Shown: positions 8,394-17,364 of the stretch, one piece after another
Numbering within the stretch: position 1 is the first letter of the stretch
Layout of the letters: the number at the start of each line of letters is the position of its first letter
IMG/VR virus record: IMGVR_UViG_3300040809_000996
Coordinates: 62,001-126,000 of that record
Length of the DNA: 64,000 bases
Source of the DNA: a virus
Reading direction: 5' to 3' (one strand)
The notes under the pieces: model-generated
Database searches by the model: none
What the model was told of the DNA's origin: nothing
The model's input: only the letters and a program-made list of their open reading frames with translations
Position numbers and translations under genes: made by a program

Positions 8394-9105
8394 TTTTTTT
8401 GAAAATTTTAAAAAACAAAGTAATTTATTTTTAAATGATAATCCGTTATATATGAAAAATATTTTTCCTGCACCAGAAAAATATCTAAATTGGCACAACG
8501 TAGAACAATGTTTAAATTATCCTGAATTATTCGACTTTGAAGTTATTGATCCGCAAACAAATAGTAAAATAGAAATACCAACTTATAATAAAACTTGGGT
8601 TTGGTCAAAAACTGTACAAGACAAATCATTTATATTTGATAAAATTAACAATGGATTTGGACTTGTAATTTTAAATTATGGATCATTCAACGATGCCACT
8701 AATCAACTGTTAAAATATTTTGAACAAGAATTTTATGTGAATGCAGCTATTCATGTGTACTGTAACATTAAAAAAAATGGTTCTTTTTACATACATGAAG
8801 ATTATCCGTCTAATTTTATTATTCAAGTAGAAGGAACAACTCCGTGGAAAGTCTATAATAATAGATTATCAAATTTGTTTCCTACCGGTACTATGAATAA
8901 TTTTATTAAAGAAAAAGATTTATCTATTGCTTTAGATGTTGTGTTAGAACCAGGAGATGTTTTGTATATTCCGTCAAGAATGTATCATTATGCAAATCCA
9001 TGTAGTAAGCGATTAAGTATGAGCATACCGTGTTGGAATAAATATAAAACTGATCCAAAACATTTTTCTATTGATAGAGAAAGGTACAAATTAAATTATG
9101 AGTAA
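8386..9105 (+). CDS. JmjC/cupin-type 2OG oxygenase (ribosomal-oxygenase-like)
   Basis: 239 residues. I choose the ATG at 8386 because it overlaps the previous stop codon (ATGAATAA) and is preceded by AGGAT; a longer frame from 8365 is possible. H137-E-D139 in FYIHEDYPSNFIIQVEGTTPW gives the HxD motif followed by the Q.EG...W block of Cupin_4/JmjC proteins such as YcfD, and the segment LEPGDVLYIPSRMYHYAN supplies the distal H201. Known bacterial relatives hydroxylate a ribosomal protein arginine, so a protein substrate is plausible; this is inference. It is the only JmjC-type member among the island's oxygenases. Confidence 0.7.
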   Translation: MNNFFENFKKQSNLFLNDNPLYMKNIFPAPEKYLNWHNVEQCLNYPELFDFEVIDPQTNSKIEIPTYNKTWVWSKTVQDKSFIFDKINNGFGLVILNYGSFNDATNQLLKYFEQEFYVNAAIHVYCNIKKNGSFYIHEDYPSNFIIQVEGTTPWKVYNNRLSNLFPTGTMNNFIKEKDLSIALDVVLEPGDVLYIPSRMYHYANPCSKRLSMSIPCWNKYKTDPKHFSIDRERYKLNYE

Positions 9106-9682
9106 CATTTTTAAACCTATCGAAAAAAATATAGAAGATAAAGAATATGTTAAAAAAATTTATAATTATCTTACAAATATAGATTTTGACTGGCATTTTA
9201 TGGAAGATACAACTTTTGAAAATTCTAATATGCCTCAACACTCAACTCCTGCTTTTGGTAACTTAATTTATAATGAAAATAACATAAGTAATCTGCATTT
9301 AGATTTTTTTAAGCCTTTGTTATCTATAATAGAAAAACAATTTTCTCTAACAATAATTGATTTAAAAAGAATTAGGGCTGGATTTTTATTGAACACAAAA
9401 TTTTCATTGCCAAGCTTGCCATATAAGTACAATACTCCGCATAGAGACTTTGATCAAGAACATTTTGTTGTAATTTATTATGTAAATTACAGCGATGGAG
9501 ATACAATTATATTCCATGAAATTGATAAAGCTGAAAAATACTATCCTATGCATACGTGTACACCCAAGGCTGGAAAATTGTTATTGTTTAACGGATGGCA
9601 TTATCACGCAAGCACTTGTCCTAAAATGTGTACGAAAAGAATTGTAATTACATTTAATTTTACTGGAAAAATAAATGGATAA
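9098..9682 (+). CDS. Prolyl-4-hydroxylase-like 2OG-Fe(II) oxygenase A
   Basis: 194 residues. H115-R-D117 in NTPHRDFDQEHFVVIYYVN is a clear HxD motif, followed by YSDGDTIIF, the lysine-rich AGKLLLFNGWHYHAS with distal H170 (or H168), and R181 in KRIVITFNF, the 2OG-binding arginine. The layout is that of P4H-type oxygenases. It is a paralog of 10884-11498, sharing IYYVN.SDGDTIIF. Start ATG overlaps the preceding gene by 8 bp. The substrate is unknown; a peptidyl side chain is the family's usual target. Confidence 0.75.
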   Translation: MSNIFKPIEKNIEDKEYVKKIYNYLTNIDFDWHFMEDTTFENSNMPQHSTPAFGNLIYNENNISNLHLDFFKPLLSIIEKQFSLTIIDLKRIRAGFLLNTKFSLPSLPYKYNTPHRDFDQEHFVVIYYVNYSDGDTIIFHEIDKAEKYYPMHTCTPKAGKLLLFNGWHYHASTCPKMCTKRIVITFNFTGKING

Positions 9683-10379
9683 TTGGTACATTAATATTTT
9701 CAACAATAAACACAATTTGCCAGTATCTCAATTCATGGAATTACATGATGTCAAAAATAGATTTTTATATCCATATTTTCCTACAATAATAATTGATGAT
9801 TTTTATGAAGACTGTGATATAATAAGACACTTTGCTCTACAGCAAGAATTTTACAAAGGAGATAGAGGTAACTGGCCCGGATTACGCACTACATTATTGC
9901 ACGAATTAAATTATGATTTCTTTCAAATTTTTCTAAAAAAAATCCTGTTTATATTAAAAGATTACGGCATTACAAAAATTGAAAGATTAGAAACCGGATT
10001 TCAATTAACTGACGAAAACTACGGTAACGGATGGGTTCATGATGACGATCCGCAAGATCAAGTTGCCGGTGTTATCTATCTTAACAATGATGCACCTTTA
10101 GGTTCTGGTACCTGTATTTACAAAGATTGCAACGATCATAATGGAGAGTTTTTTAAAGATTTATTTGAGCAAGATGTAAATCAAACTGATGAAATAGATA
10201 GTAATAAATTTGAAAAATATAGGAAAGATCAAAGATCAAAGTTTGATACTGACATAGTAATTGAATCAAAGTTTAATAGATTTATTATGTTTGATACTAG
10301 AAATTGGCATTCTGCTGAAAACTTTTTTGGTAAAGGAAAAGATGCTAGACTAACCCAAGTTTTTTTTGTTAAAATCTAA
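9675..10379 (+). CDS. 2OG-Fe(II) oxygenase, DUF6445-like
   Basis: 234 residues. The N-terminal TIIIDDFYEDCDIIRHFAL block leads to H122-D-D124 in GWVHDDDPQDQVAGVIYLN, then SGTCIYKD, and a distal H212 in RFIMFDTRNWHSAENFF, with R225 nearby. The family resembles DUF6445, which I associate with halogenase clusters (from memory, not searched). All three expected metal ligands are present. It overlaps the preceding gene by 8 bp, and the next gene, a shorter paralog without the metal ligands, begins 1 bp after its stop. Confidence 0.68.
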   Translation: MDNWYINIFNNKHNLPVSQFMELHDVKNRFLYPYFPTIIIDDFYEDCDIIRHFALQQEFYKGDRGNWPGLRTTLLHELNYDFFQIFLKKILFILKDYGITKIERLETGFQLTDENYGNGWVHDDDPQDQVAGVIYLNNDAPLGSGTCIYKDCNDHNGEFFKDLFEQDVNQTDEIDSNKFEKYRKDQRSKFDTDIVIESKFNRFIMFDTRNWHSAENFFGKGKDARLTQVFFVKI

Positions 10380-10380
10380 T

Positions 10381-10887
10381 ATGCGTTATTTTAACCAGCC
10401 TGTAAAAATTATAGATGATTTTTTTGAATTTTATACATTATACAAAAATTTAGCTTTAGATGAAGAGTATATAACAACAGAACATATTTTTCCTGGCAAT
10501 ATATCTAAACCAATTAATGAAATTAACGAAAAAATATTTCATAACATTGCTAAAAAAATTATTATACATGCAAATGGTAAAGAAGATTTTAACCAATTGT
10601 ATATGGTTTTTAATTACATAACTAAATTAGAAGATAATACTGATATTAATATTTACTATCCTAATTTTGATATTGGAGGTATAATTTTTTTAAATTCAAA
10701 TGAAAACGATGATATTGTATTTTACAATTCTATTGATAGCAATTTTACTCCTTCAATTACAATAAAAATTAAAGAGAACCGATGTATATTTTTTTCTCCA
10801 AAAGAATATTTTAAAATACATAATTCTTTTATGCCAAACGAAAATGATAAATTAGTAATATTAAGATTTTTTGGACAAGTCACATGA
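10381..10887 (+). CDS. Degenerate 2OG-oxygenase paralog (probable pseudoenzyme)
   Basis: 168 residues from the ATG at 10381, which directly follows the previous stop. It aligns with 9675-10379: VKIIDDFFEFYTLYKNLAL matches the IIDDFYEDCDIIRHFAL block, and PNFDIGGIIFLN matches P..QVAGVIYLN. In that alignment the HxD histidine becomes N90 and the aspartate Y92, the distal histidine becomes F144 (CIFFSPKEYF), and the 2OG arginine becomes lysine. So no metal site remains, although the frame is intact. It may be a structural partner of the active paralog. It overlaps the next gene by 4 bp. Confidence 0.6.
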   Translation: MRYFNQPVKIIDDFFEFYTLYKNLALDEEYITTEHIFPGNISKPINEINEKIFHNIAKKIIIHANGKEDFNQLYMVFNYITKLEDNTDINIYYPNFDIGGIIFLNSNENDDIVFYNSIDSNFTPSITIKIKENRCIFFSPKEYFKIHNSFMPNENDKLVILRFFGQVT

Positions 10888-11498
10888 TAAATGAAATTAT
10901 TGAAATAAAAAATATTATTCCAAAAAGTCAGGCTGATTATATTGAAACTGTAATGACCGGATTTAATTTTTCTTGGGCATTAAATAAAAACATTGTATCA
11001 GGAGATAAATGTTTTATTAATGATTTAGACAACCCTGCTGGATGTAATCACTTTTTTTATGAGCAAAATTCTTTTACAAGCACTTTCTTTGATATGGTGT
11101 ATCCAATCATTTTAAATTTACAAGATAAAATCAAAGACCAAGACATATCAAGGCTAATAAGAATGAGGGCTAATTTAGTTTTTAAAAATCCTGCAATTAA
11201 TGAAAATGCATTTATGCCACATATAGATAGTTTTTTTAAACATATTGTAGCCATTTATTATGTAAATGATAGCGACGGAGATACAATAATTTTTAATGAA
11301 ATAAATGAAAATTATGATCCAGGAAGTAAAGACATTGAAAAAATTTCCTCTAGAGATTTTACTATTAAAAAAAGAGTAAAACCAGAGAAAGGTAAAATTT
11401 TAGTTTTTCCAGGATACTACTATCATACTGCAAGTTTTTGTAAAAAAAGTAAATTTAGATGCGTCATTAATACAAATTTATCTAATATTATATTATGA
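10884..11498 (+). CDS. Prolyl-4-hydroxylase-like 2OG-Fe(II) oxygenase B
   Basis: 204 residues. H113-I-D115 in FMPHIDSFFKHIVAIYYVN forms the HxD motif; then come NDSDGDTIIFNEIN, EKGKILVFPGYYYHTAS with distal H181, and R192 in KFRCVINTNL. It is the closest relative of 9098-9682 in the window and carries about 20 additional residues between the sheet and the distal histidine. Four-base ATGA overlaps on both sides suggest translational coupling. All expected catalytic residues are present; the substrate is unknown. Confidence 0.75.
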   Translation: MINEIIEIKNIIPKSQADYIETVMTGFNFSWALNKNIVSGDKCFINDLDNPAGCNHFFYEQNSFTSTFFDMVYPIILNLQDKIKDQDISRLIRMRANLVFKNPAINENAFMPHIDSFFKHIVAIYYVNDSDGDTIIFNEINENYDPGSKDIEKISSRDFTIKKRVKPEKGKILVFPGYYYHTASFCKKSKFRCVINTNLSNIIL

Positions 11499-12049
11499 AA
11501 GATTATATTTTACATCAAAGTTCTTACATCACAAATAATATTGAAGGTATTTTAGAAGATATTAAAATTGGTTTGAGACTACATCAAGAATTATTTCCTT
11601 ACGAAGATACAACATGGACGTATCCTAAATATAATACATTCAGTCTACTCGCACCTTCAAGTCATTTCTGGTATATTTTCCAAGAATTAAAAAATTTAAT
11701 ACTTACAAATATAACAGAAAATAAAGAACTTTGGTTACAATCATGGATTAATTATCATACTCATCAGGATTTATTAGATTGGCACGATCATGAATGGCCT
11801 TATCATGGATATATTAATTTAAATTGTGAAAAAACTGAAACAGTTTTTGAGTCGCATACTGTAAAAAATAAACCTGGTCAAATTTATTTTGGACATGGGC
11901 ACATTAAACACAAGGTAGTAGCGTTAGAAAATTTCGGTTATAAAAGAATTACAATTGGGTTTGATGTGCATACAATTCCAACTGGTAAATTATATAGGAC
12001 ATTTAATGAAAAACCATTTTTTAATCTAGGATTTATACCATTAGTATGA
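11495..12049 (+). CDS. Putative 2OG-Fe(II) oxygenase-like protein
   Basis: 184 residues. The segment LDWHDHEWPYHGYINLN holds H97-D-H99 in the position of the first metal motif, and GQIYFGHGHIKHKVVAL holds histidines H134, H136 and H139 for the distal site, with R151 in YKRITIGFDV. This order (metal motif, FGHGHIKH, arginine strand) fits a double-stranded beta-helix oxygenase, but which residues bind metal is uncertain. Four-base overlaps join it to both neighbouring genes. Confidence 0.6.
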   Translation: MKDYILHQSSYITNNIEGILEDIKIGLRLHQELFPYEDTTWTYPKYNTFSLLAPSSHFWYIFQELKNLILTNITENKELWLQSWINYHTHQDLLDWHDHEWPYHGYINLNCEKTETVFESHTVKNKPGQIYFGHGHIKHKVVALENFGYKRITIGFDVHTIPTGKLYRTFNEKPFFNLGFIPLV

Positions 12050-12669
12050 AAAAAGATTTTATTACAGTAAAAAATATTATTTCATTAGAGTTAGCAAATT
12101 TTATTTCATTAGAATTTAAAATGATGGAAGATGTTTGCAAAATAATTTATCCTAATACAGACTTTGCCGATTTAACAGAAAACACATTTGCAAGATACGC
12201 TCCTTTAATGATGGAAGCATTGTCTGTAAAAATTTTACCAATAATAGAAAAAAAATTAAAAGTAAAATTATATCCTACATATTCATATGCACGAATATAT
12301 TACAAAGATAGTTTTTTACAAAAACATTTTGATAGACAAAGCTCTGAATATACCGTCAGCATAGCATTAGAGCAGACAGATATATGGCCTTTGTATATTA
12401 GAAACAAATCTGATAAGATTTATGAAATTAAATTGAATATAGGCGATGGGGTAATTTATAAAGGTCACGAAAACCAGCATTGGAGAGACCCTTTACAAGA
12501 ACAAAGTCACACGCAATGTTTTTTGCAATATGTAGATGCAGAAGGACCTCACAGTAATCTAAAATTTGATACTAGACCTGTATTAGGCCTTCCTTTTGAA
12601 TATGCATCTACTGAAATGCAAGATAACATGTTTAAAACAAATACTTTATCAAAATTAGTTAAATTATAA
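12046..12669 (+). CDS. 2OG-Fe(II) oxygenase
   Basis: 207 residues. H94-F-D96 in FLQKHFDRQSSEYTVSIAL gives HxD; IGDGVIYKGHENQHWRDPL gives the distal H145 with R147 just after it, the pattern Y.G....HWR.P seen in other 2OG oxygenases. It is the last gene of the plus-strand oxygenase run and its TAA is interleaved with the stop of the minus-strand gene beyond it (TTATAA at 12664-12669). The segment after the metal site (LKFDTRPVLGLPFEYAS) is long for the fold. The substrate is unknown. Confidence 0.7.
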   Translation: MKKDFITVKNIISLELANFISLEFKMMEDVCKIIYPNTDFADLTENTFARYAPLMMEALSVKILPIIEKKLKVKLYPTYSYARIYYKDSFLQKHFDRQSSEYTVSIALEQTDIWPLYIRNKSDKIYEIKLNIGDGVIYKGHENQHWRDPLQEQSHTQCFLQYVDAEGPHSNLKFDTRPVLGLPFEYASTEMQDNMFKTNTLSKLVKL

Positions 12670-12867
12670 TTGTAAAATTGATTCTCCACTAGGAACAGAA
12701 TCTATTCTATTTGGACCTGCTATTGTATATTTAGGATGATATGCCTTCTCAAATATAATTTCTGCGTCTGCAATTGTGTTAGCTTTTGCATAAACTTTTT
12801 TAATATTCATTTTTTGAGCTGTATTCTCTAGCTCTGGAACCCTAATTATTTTTACATAGTAATTCAT
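12664..12867 (-). CDS. Small protein of unknown function
   Basis: 67 residues with an AAGG ribosome site. It starts MNYYVKIIRVPELENTA and has an amphipathic central helix (AKANTIADAEIIFEKA). Last gene of the minus-strand half of the island; it begins 6 bp after the third halogenase. Not recognised. Confidence 0.5.
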   Translation of the reverse strand: MNYYVKIIRVPELENTAQKMNIKKVYAKANTIADAEIIFEKAYHPKYTIAGPNRIDSVPSGESILQL

Positions 12868-12873
12868 TATTTT

Positions 12874-14391
12874 TTACCTTTCATTATTAAGCCATTTTGT
12901 TATAGTAATATGGCTATCAATTTCTTTACTATAAATATTTGTAATTGTATTTAACACATTAGAAAAATTATTTATTACTGAATTGTTTATATTGTACTCT
13001 TTATCAAAATAATTCATACCCTGCATTACCATTAACCATGCAGTCGGCGAGTAACCATTAAAAAAAGGTTTTTCTTTGGAATGTTCGACATGTTCAGTTA
13101 ACAAATAGATTTTATTTTTTAAGGATTCGCTTAAATCTATCTCATTAAGATACATATTCCAAAAATCTGTATTATTTTTTTGTCCTGTATAATGCAACAA
13201 TAAAAAATCTCTTATATCAACTGTAATAGTATACAATCTTTCATTATATCTATTTTGTAGTGTAGTATTAACTTCATATGGATTCCATAAATCGTCTAAA
13301 GCAAATAAAGATTCACAAATTAAAGCAATACCATTTGCCTCTAAAGGTTCTAAAAATCCAGTGCTTAATCCTATGCCTATAACATTATTTTTCCAGGAGT
13401 TTTCCATAAATCCTGGTTGATACGTAAAATTAGCTACAGGATCAATTTTTTTATTAAATTTTTTTTCAGCTTCTTGAATTGCATTATCTAAAGTTGTATG
13501 GTTGCTATCATATATATATCCACTACCATTACGATTTTTTAAATTTACATTCCAAGACCACCCATAATCCATTGCATATGCTTTTGTGACAACATTAGGT
13601 TCTGTTTCTCCCCACCATGCTACTACAGAATGAGCTGGAAAATAATAACTATTATCAATTATTGGTTCTTTTAACGTATTTCCTAATAATAATCGTGCAA
13701 AGCCAGTACAATCAAAAAACCATTTACTGTATATTTTTTCGCCATTTTTTAATTGCAAAAAGCTTATATTACCGTTATTAGAGTTACGTTCTGCATCTAC
13801 AAATATTGCATCTTTATAAATAATTCCTCTATTAAAAGAGATTTCTTTAAGATAAGCAGCAGTTGCTCTACTTTCATAGTGCCACATAGGCTGTAAACGA
13901 CTATCATTAGATTTAGGAACTTTATTTTGCTCTATAAAAGCATCAGCAAAAAATAATTTTGACAAAGGTATTTTATTCTTAATACAGTGCAATTCTACAA
14001 AATAACCAGCTCTTTCTTTTTGTAAAAAATTATTCATACTTTTAAAACTAAACTCATTATTAAATGTTTTATAGTTATCGAGCCATGGTGAATAATCAGT
14101 TTGTAAAGCATGAATAAACTCGGTATTTTTACTCCAGTTGTAAAATTTTCCTCCTAGCTTAGGAGTAGCATTTGTTTTTTTTTGAAAATCTTGTAAATCA
14201 ATATTTAAGTAGTTTAAAATATCATTAAACGTAGTGGCGCCACTTTCGCCTGCTATAATTGGTAAATGTTTAGAATTCTCAATAACTAAAATTTTTAAGT
14301 TTGGATAAATTCTTTTCACAAATAAGGACGTTAGCCATCCTGCTATACCTCCTCCTAATATTACAACATCATAACTTGTATTTGTATTCAT
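12874..14391 (-). CDS. Divergent tryptophan-halogenase-like flavoprotein 2
   Basis: 505 residues. The FAD motif is VILGGGIAGWLTSLFVK (residues 10-26), with AGESGATTF after it. The catalytic lysine is kept (K78 in NATPKLGGKF) and so is the glutamate in FLEPLEANGIALI. The family motif WxWxIP is changed to WSWNVN in DYGWSWNVNLKNRNGSGYIY, so Ile and Pro are lost. The motif normally marks halogenases against monooxygenases, so this copy may have another flavin chemistry. It overlaps the upstream halogenase gene by 23 bp. Confidence 0.78.
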   Translation of the reverse strand: MNTNTSYDVVILGGGIAGWLTSLFVKRIYPNLKILVIENSKHLPIIAGESGATTFNDILNYLNIDLQDFQKKTNATPKLGGKFYNWSKNTEFIHALQTDYSPWLDNYKTFNNEFSFKSMNNFLQKERAGYFVELHCIKNKIPLSKLFFADAFIEQNKVPKSNDSRLQPMWHYESRATAAYLKEISFNRGIIYKDAIFVDAERNSNNGNISFLQLKNGEKIYSKWFFDCTGFARLLLGNTLKEPIIDNSYYFPAHSVVAWWGETEPNVVTKAYAMDYGWSWNVNLKNRNGSGYIYDSNHTTLDNAIQEAEKKFNKKIDPVANFTYQPGFMENSWKNNVIGIGLSTGFLEPLEANGIALICESLFALDDLWNPYEVNTTLQNRYNERLYTITVDIRDFLLLHYTGQKNNTDFWNMYLNEIDLSESLKNKIYLLTEHVEHSKEKPFFNGYSPTAWLMVMQGMNYFDKEYNINNSVINNFSNVLNTITNIYSKEIDSHITITKWLNNER

Positions 14392-15877
14392 GTTTATCTA
14401 ATTCTTTTAATAATTCAATAGCTTCATTGTGTGAATAGGTTTGCAAATCTGGATTTGACATGTCATTATATATATCTTCTAATTTTAAAGAATTGATATA
14501 TAAATGTTTTTGAAATTGCTGTTTAATATTTTCCTGTCCTTTTTTTGATATTAAATTCAAACCTAACATAACTTGGCCAAAATTTAAACAATTAAACATT
14601 AACATAGTATCTTGAAAAAGTTGACTATCAGGAAAATTATAAGACATATAATCAAGATACTCTGCATTAAAATCAGTTAATTTTAAATCATTTTTGCAAA
14701 ATTTCCAAAAATTTGAATCTTTTCTACTTGTAAGGTAATGAAGTTGAATAAAGTCAATTATGTTACTAACAATCTTATTCATCCTGTCATTGTGTATTTT
14801 ACTTACTTTGGTATCATTTTTGTGGAAAAAATACAAAGAATTAGTTAATAAAAAACATTGTTGTATTACGGCTCCTATAGAAGTTGCTTCTAGTGGTTCT
14901 ACAAACAATCCACTTAGCCCAACAAATGCACAATTTTTATACCAAAATTTATCAGAAAACCCACTTGTAAAGTTAAAATATCTTGCATCTGTAATTTTTT
15001 TTGTAATATTGTTGGTTACATAATAATTTTCTATTTCATCTAACGCCCTATCAGGATTTATAAAATTGTTACAAAAAACGTATCCATTGCCATACCTTTC
15101 CTGTGTAGGAATCCTCCATGCCCATCCACTAGACATTGCTGTCGATAATGTATAATTTGGTATTACTTCGGTAATATCGGTTGAAAATGCCAAGGCACTA
15201 TTCATTGGAAGTTTATCAAATATAGTATGCCATTTAACTTCTAATTTTCTAGCCAGTATCCTTGCAAAACCTGTACAATCAATAAAAAAATCTGCAGCAT
15301 AAATTTTGTTATCTTTGTCGATAATATGGTTAATATTATTATTTTCATCTAGTATAGTATCAACTATTTCAGTGTCAACAATATGGATATTCCTTGTTAT
15401 TGAAAGATTCCTAAAAAAAGAATTCAATTTAAAAGTGTTAAAATGGAATTGTGATATAATTTTATCTAAAGGAGCAATATGTTTACCATTAATAGCTAAA
15501 TCCCAAACAGTTTTATCTGGCTCTACATTATCCATCACTAATTGTAACCATGATGTAAAAAGACCATTAGTATCAGATTGTGTAACAAAAAATTCAGTAA
15601 GATTATGCCAATAATGTTTATTATTTCCTAACCAATTTTGAAATTTGATTCCAATTTTAAAAGTTGCATCTGTTTCTCTAAATAAATCAAAGATATTGAT
15701 GTTCGAATGTATAATGAACTTACGGAAATGTTCTGTAGTTCCTTCGCCCACTCCTACAATTCCAATTTTAGAACTTTCAATTAATTGTATATCTAAATTA
15801 GGATATGCAGATCTAAGCATTAACGCTGCAATGTATCCACTTGTTCCGCCACCTACTATACAGATTTTATCTATCAT
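14369..15877 (-). CDS. FAD-dependent tryptophan-halogenase-like protein 3
   Basis: 502 residues. It starts MIDKICIVGGGTSGYIAALM (GGGTSG FAD motif), has VGVGEGTTEHFRKF, catalytic K74 in DATFKIGIKF, the complete WxWxIP motif (WAWRIP) in SSGWAWRIPTQERYGNG, and the glutamate in FVEPLEATSIGAV. All canonical halogenase features are present. It is closest to the next copy (15874), sharing KIGIKF.NW and the segment NGYVF...F. A four-base overlap couples it to that gene. The substrate is unknown. Confidence 0.85.
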   Translation of the reverse strand: MIDKICIVGGGTSGYIAALMLRSAYPNLDIQLIESSKIGIVGVGEGTTEHFRKFIIHSNINIFDLFRETDATFKIGIKFQNWLGNNKHYWHNLTEFFVTQSDTNGLFTSWLQLVMDNVEPDKTVWDLAINGKHIAPLDKIISQFHFNTFKLNSFFRNLSITRNIHIVDTEIVDTILDENNNINHIIDKDNKIYAADFFIDCTGFARILARKLEVKWHTIFDKLPMNSALAFSTDITEVIPNYTLSTAMSSGWAWRIPTQERYGNGYVFCNNFINPDRALDEIENYYVTNNITKKITDARYFNFTSGFSDKFWYKNCAFVGLSGLFVEPLEATSIGAVIQQCFLLTNSLYFFHKNDTKVSKIHNDRMNKIVSNIIDFIQLHYLTSRKDSNFWKFCKNDLKLTDFNAEYLDYMSYNFPDSQLFQDTMLMFNCLNFGQVMLGLNLISKKGQENIKQQFQKHLYINSLKLEDIYNDMSNPDLQTYSHNEAIELLKELDKHEYKYKL

Positions 15878-17364
15878 AATACATAATTAGTTGAAATAGA
15901 TTTCATGTACTCTAATGCTTCTCTACTAGAATACCATTCTTCTGTTAATTTGTTAGGAACATAAGAAATTTGCAATTCGTCATATTCTTGATATTGCGAA
16001 AATCTTGTCTTAAAGAGTTGTAATATATTTGTTTGATTAAACATTCTTAAGCCGTGCATTACCTGTATCCAATTTAAGCAATCATAAATCCTATATGTAC
16101 GGTTAGTAAAATCCTCAGGTAATAAAATTTGATTTACAAAATTATTTGAAAATAGTTCTAAATTTTCTTTATTAAAATCTGTTACAGTCATTTCATTACT
16201 ACACCATTTCCAAAATGCAGTATCGTCACGTTTTGTAAAATAGTGCAGTTGTATAAAATCTAAAATATTATATAACATATCATCAAAAATCTTATTATAA
16301 TTTTTACTGGTAGATACATCTTTCCGAGACCAATTCCATAACGAACTTGCTAATAATCTGACTTGTTGTATAGTTGTACTGATGCTGCTTGCTTCTAAAG
16401 GTTCTACAAAATTACTGCTTAATCCAATTGATACACAATTTTTAGTCCATGCTTTGTCAATTTTTCCTGAGATAAAATTAATTTTCCTACCAATGTTGAT
16501 AGTATCAGGAAAATATTTTTGTATTTCGTTGACTGCAGTTTCTTCATTAATAAAAGCATCGCTAAATACATATCCATTACCAAATCGATCTTGTACTGGA
16601 CTCCGCCAATGCCATCCTGCATCCATGGCTTTTGCTAAAGTAAAAACTGGAATATCTTTTTGACTGGGTGTTTGAAACGCAACAGCTGAGTTTAATGGTA
16701 AATATTTTGACCAGTCTGTCCAAGTAGACCCTAACTTAGATGATATAACCCGCCTAAACCCGCTACTATCTATAAAAAAATCAGCAAAATATTTATTGTT
16801 GTTATTATCTATTATAGATTCTACAAATCCTTCATTATCTACAGAAACATCGACAATATCAGCAATTACAAATTTAATATTTAATGCTTTTGCTTTATTT
16901 TCTAAAAAAAGATTTAATTTTTCACTGTCAAAATGGAATTGATAATAATCAGTGAAAGGTTCTTTAACATAACCTTGTAACGGTAAATCCCAATGTAATT
17001 TTTCTGAGGAAATTCCATTGCCTATAAGTCGCATTAAAGTATATGGTGCACCGCAATACGGATCTGTATTTACTAAAAACTCGGGCAAACTATGGAAATA
17101 ACTTGTGTTATCACCGTGCCAATTTTCGAATTTAATACCAATTTTAATCGTTGCACCGCATTCTTTTACGAGATCTACCATGCTAATGTCAACTGCATCT
17201 GCAAATAATTTCCAATGTTCTGTAGAACCTTCGCCAACACCTATAGTTCCAATTTTATCAGATTTTATTATTGACAAATTTAAAGAAGGAATAGCAGTTT
17301 TTAGATATATAGCAGCCATTAATCCTGCATTTCCTCCTCCTAAAATAATTATATCGTTAATCAT
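15874..17364 (-). CDS. FAD-dependent tryptophan-halogenase-like protein 4
   Basis: 496 residues from the ATG at 17364 (a TTG two codons earlier is less likely). It has the FAD motif DIIILGGGNAGLMAAIYLK, IGVGEGSTEHW, K74 in ATIKIGIKF, and the glutamate in FVEPLEASSIS. The WxWxIP motif reads WHWRSP, so the isoleucine is replaced by serine. It is most like 14369-15877. The gene overlaps the oxygenase gene at 17357-17968 by 8 bp. It is probably a halogenase, with some doubt from the altered motif. Confidence 0.82.
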   Translation of the reverse strand: MINDIIILGGGNAGLMAAIYLKTAIPSLNLSIIKSDKIGTIGVGEGSTEHWKLFADAVDISMVDLVKECGATIKIGIKFENWHGDNTSYFHSLPEFLVNTDPYCGAPYTLMRLIGNGISSEKLHWDLPLQGYVKEPFTDYYQFHFDSEKLNLFLENKAKALNIKFVIADIVDVSVDNEGFVESIIDNNNNKYFADFFIDSSGFRRVISSKLGSTWTDWSKYLPLNSAVAFQTPSQKDIPVFTLAKAMDAGWHWRSPVQDRFGNGYVFSDAFINEETAVNEIQKYFPDTINIGRKINFISGKIDKAWTKNCVSIGLSSNFVEPLEASSISTTIQQVRLLASSLWNWSRKDVSTSKNYNKIFDDMLYNILDFIQLHYFTKRDDTAFWKWCSNEMTVTDFNKENLELFSNNFVNQILLPEDFTNRTYRIYDCLNWIQVMHGLRMFNQTNILQLFKTRFSQYQEYDELQISYVPNKLTEEWYSSREALEYMKSISTNYVL

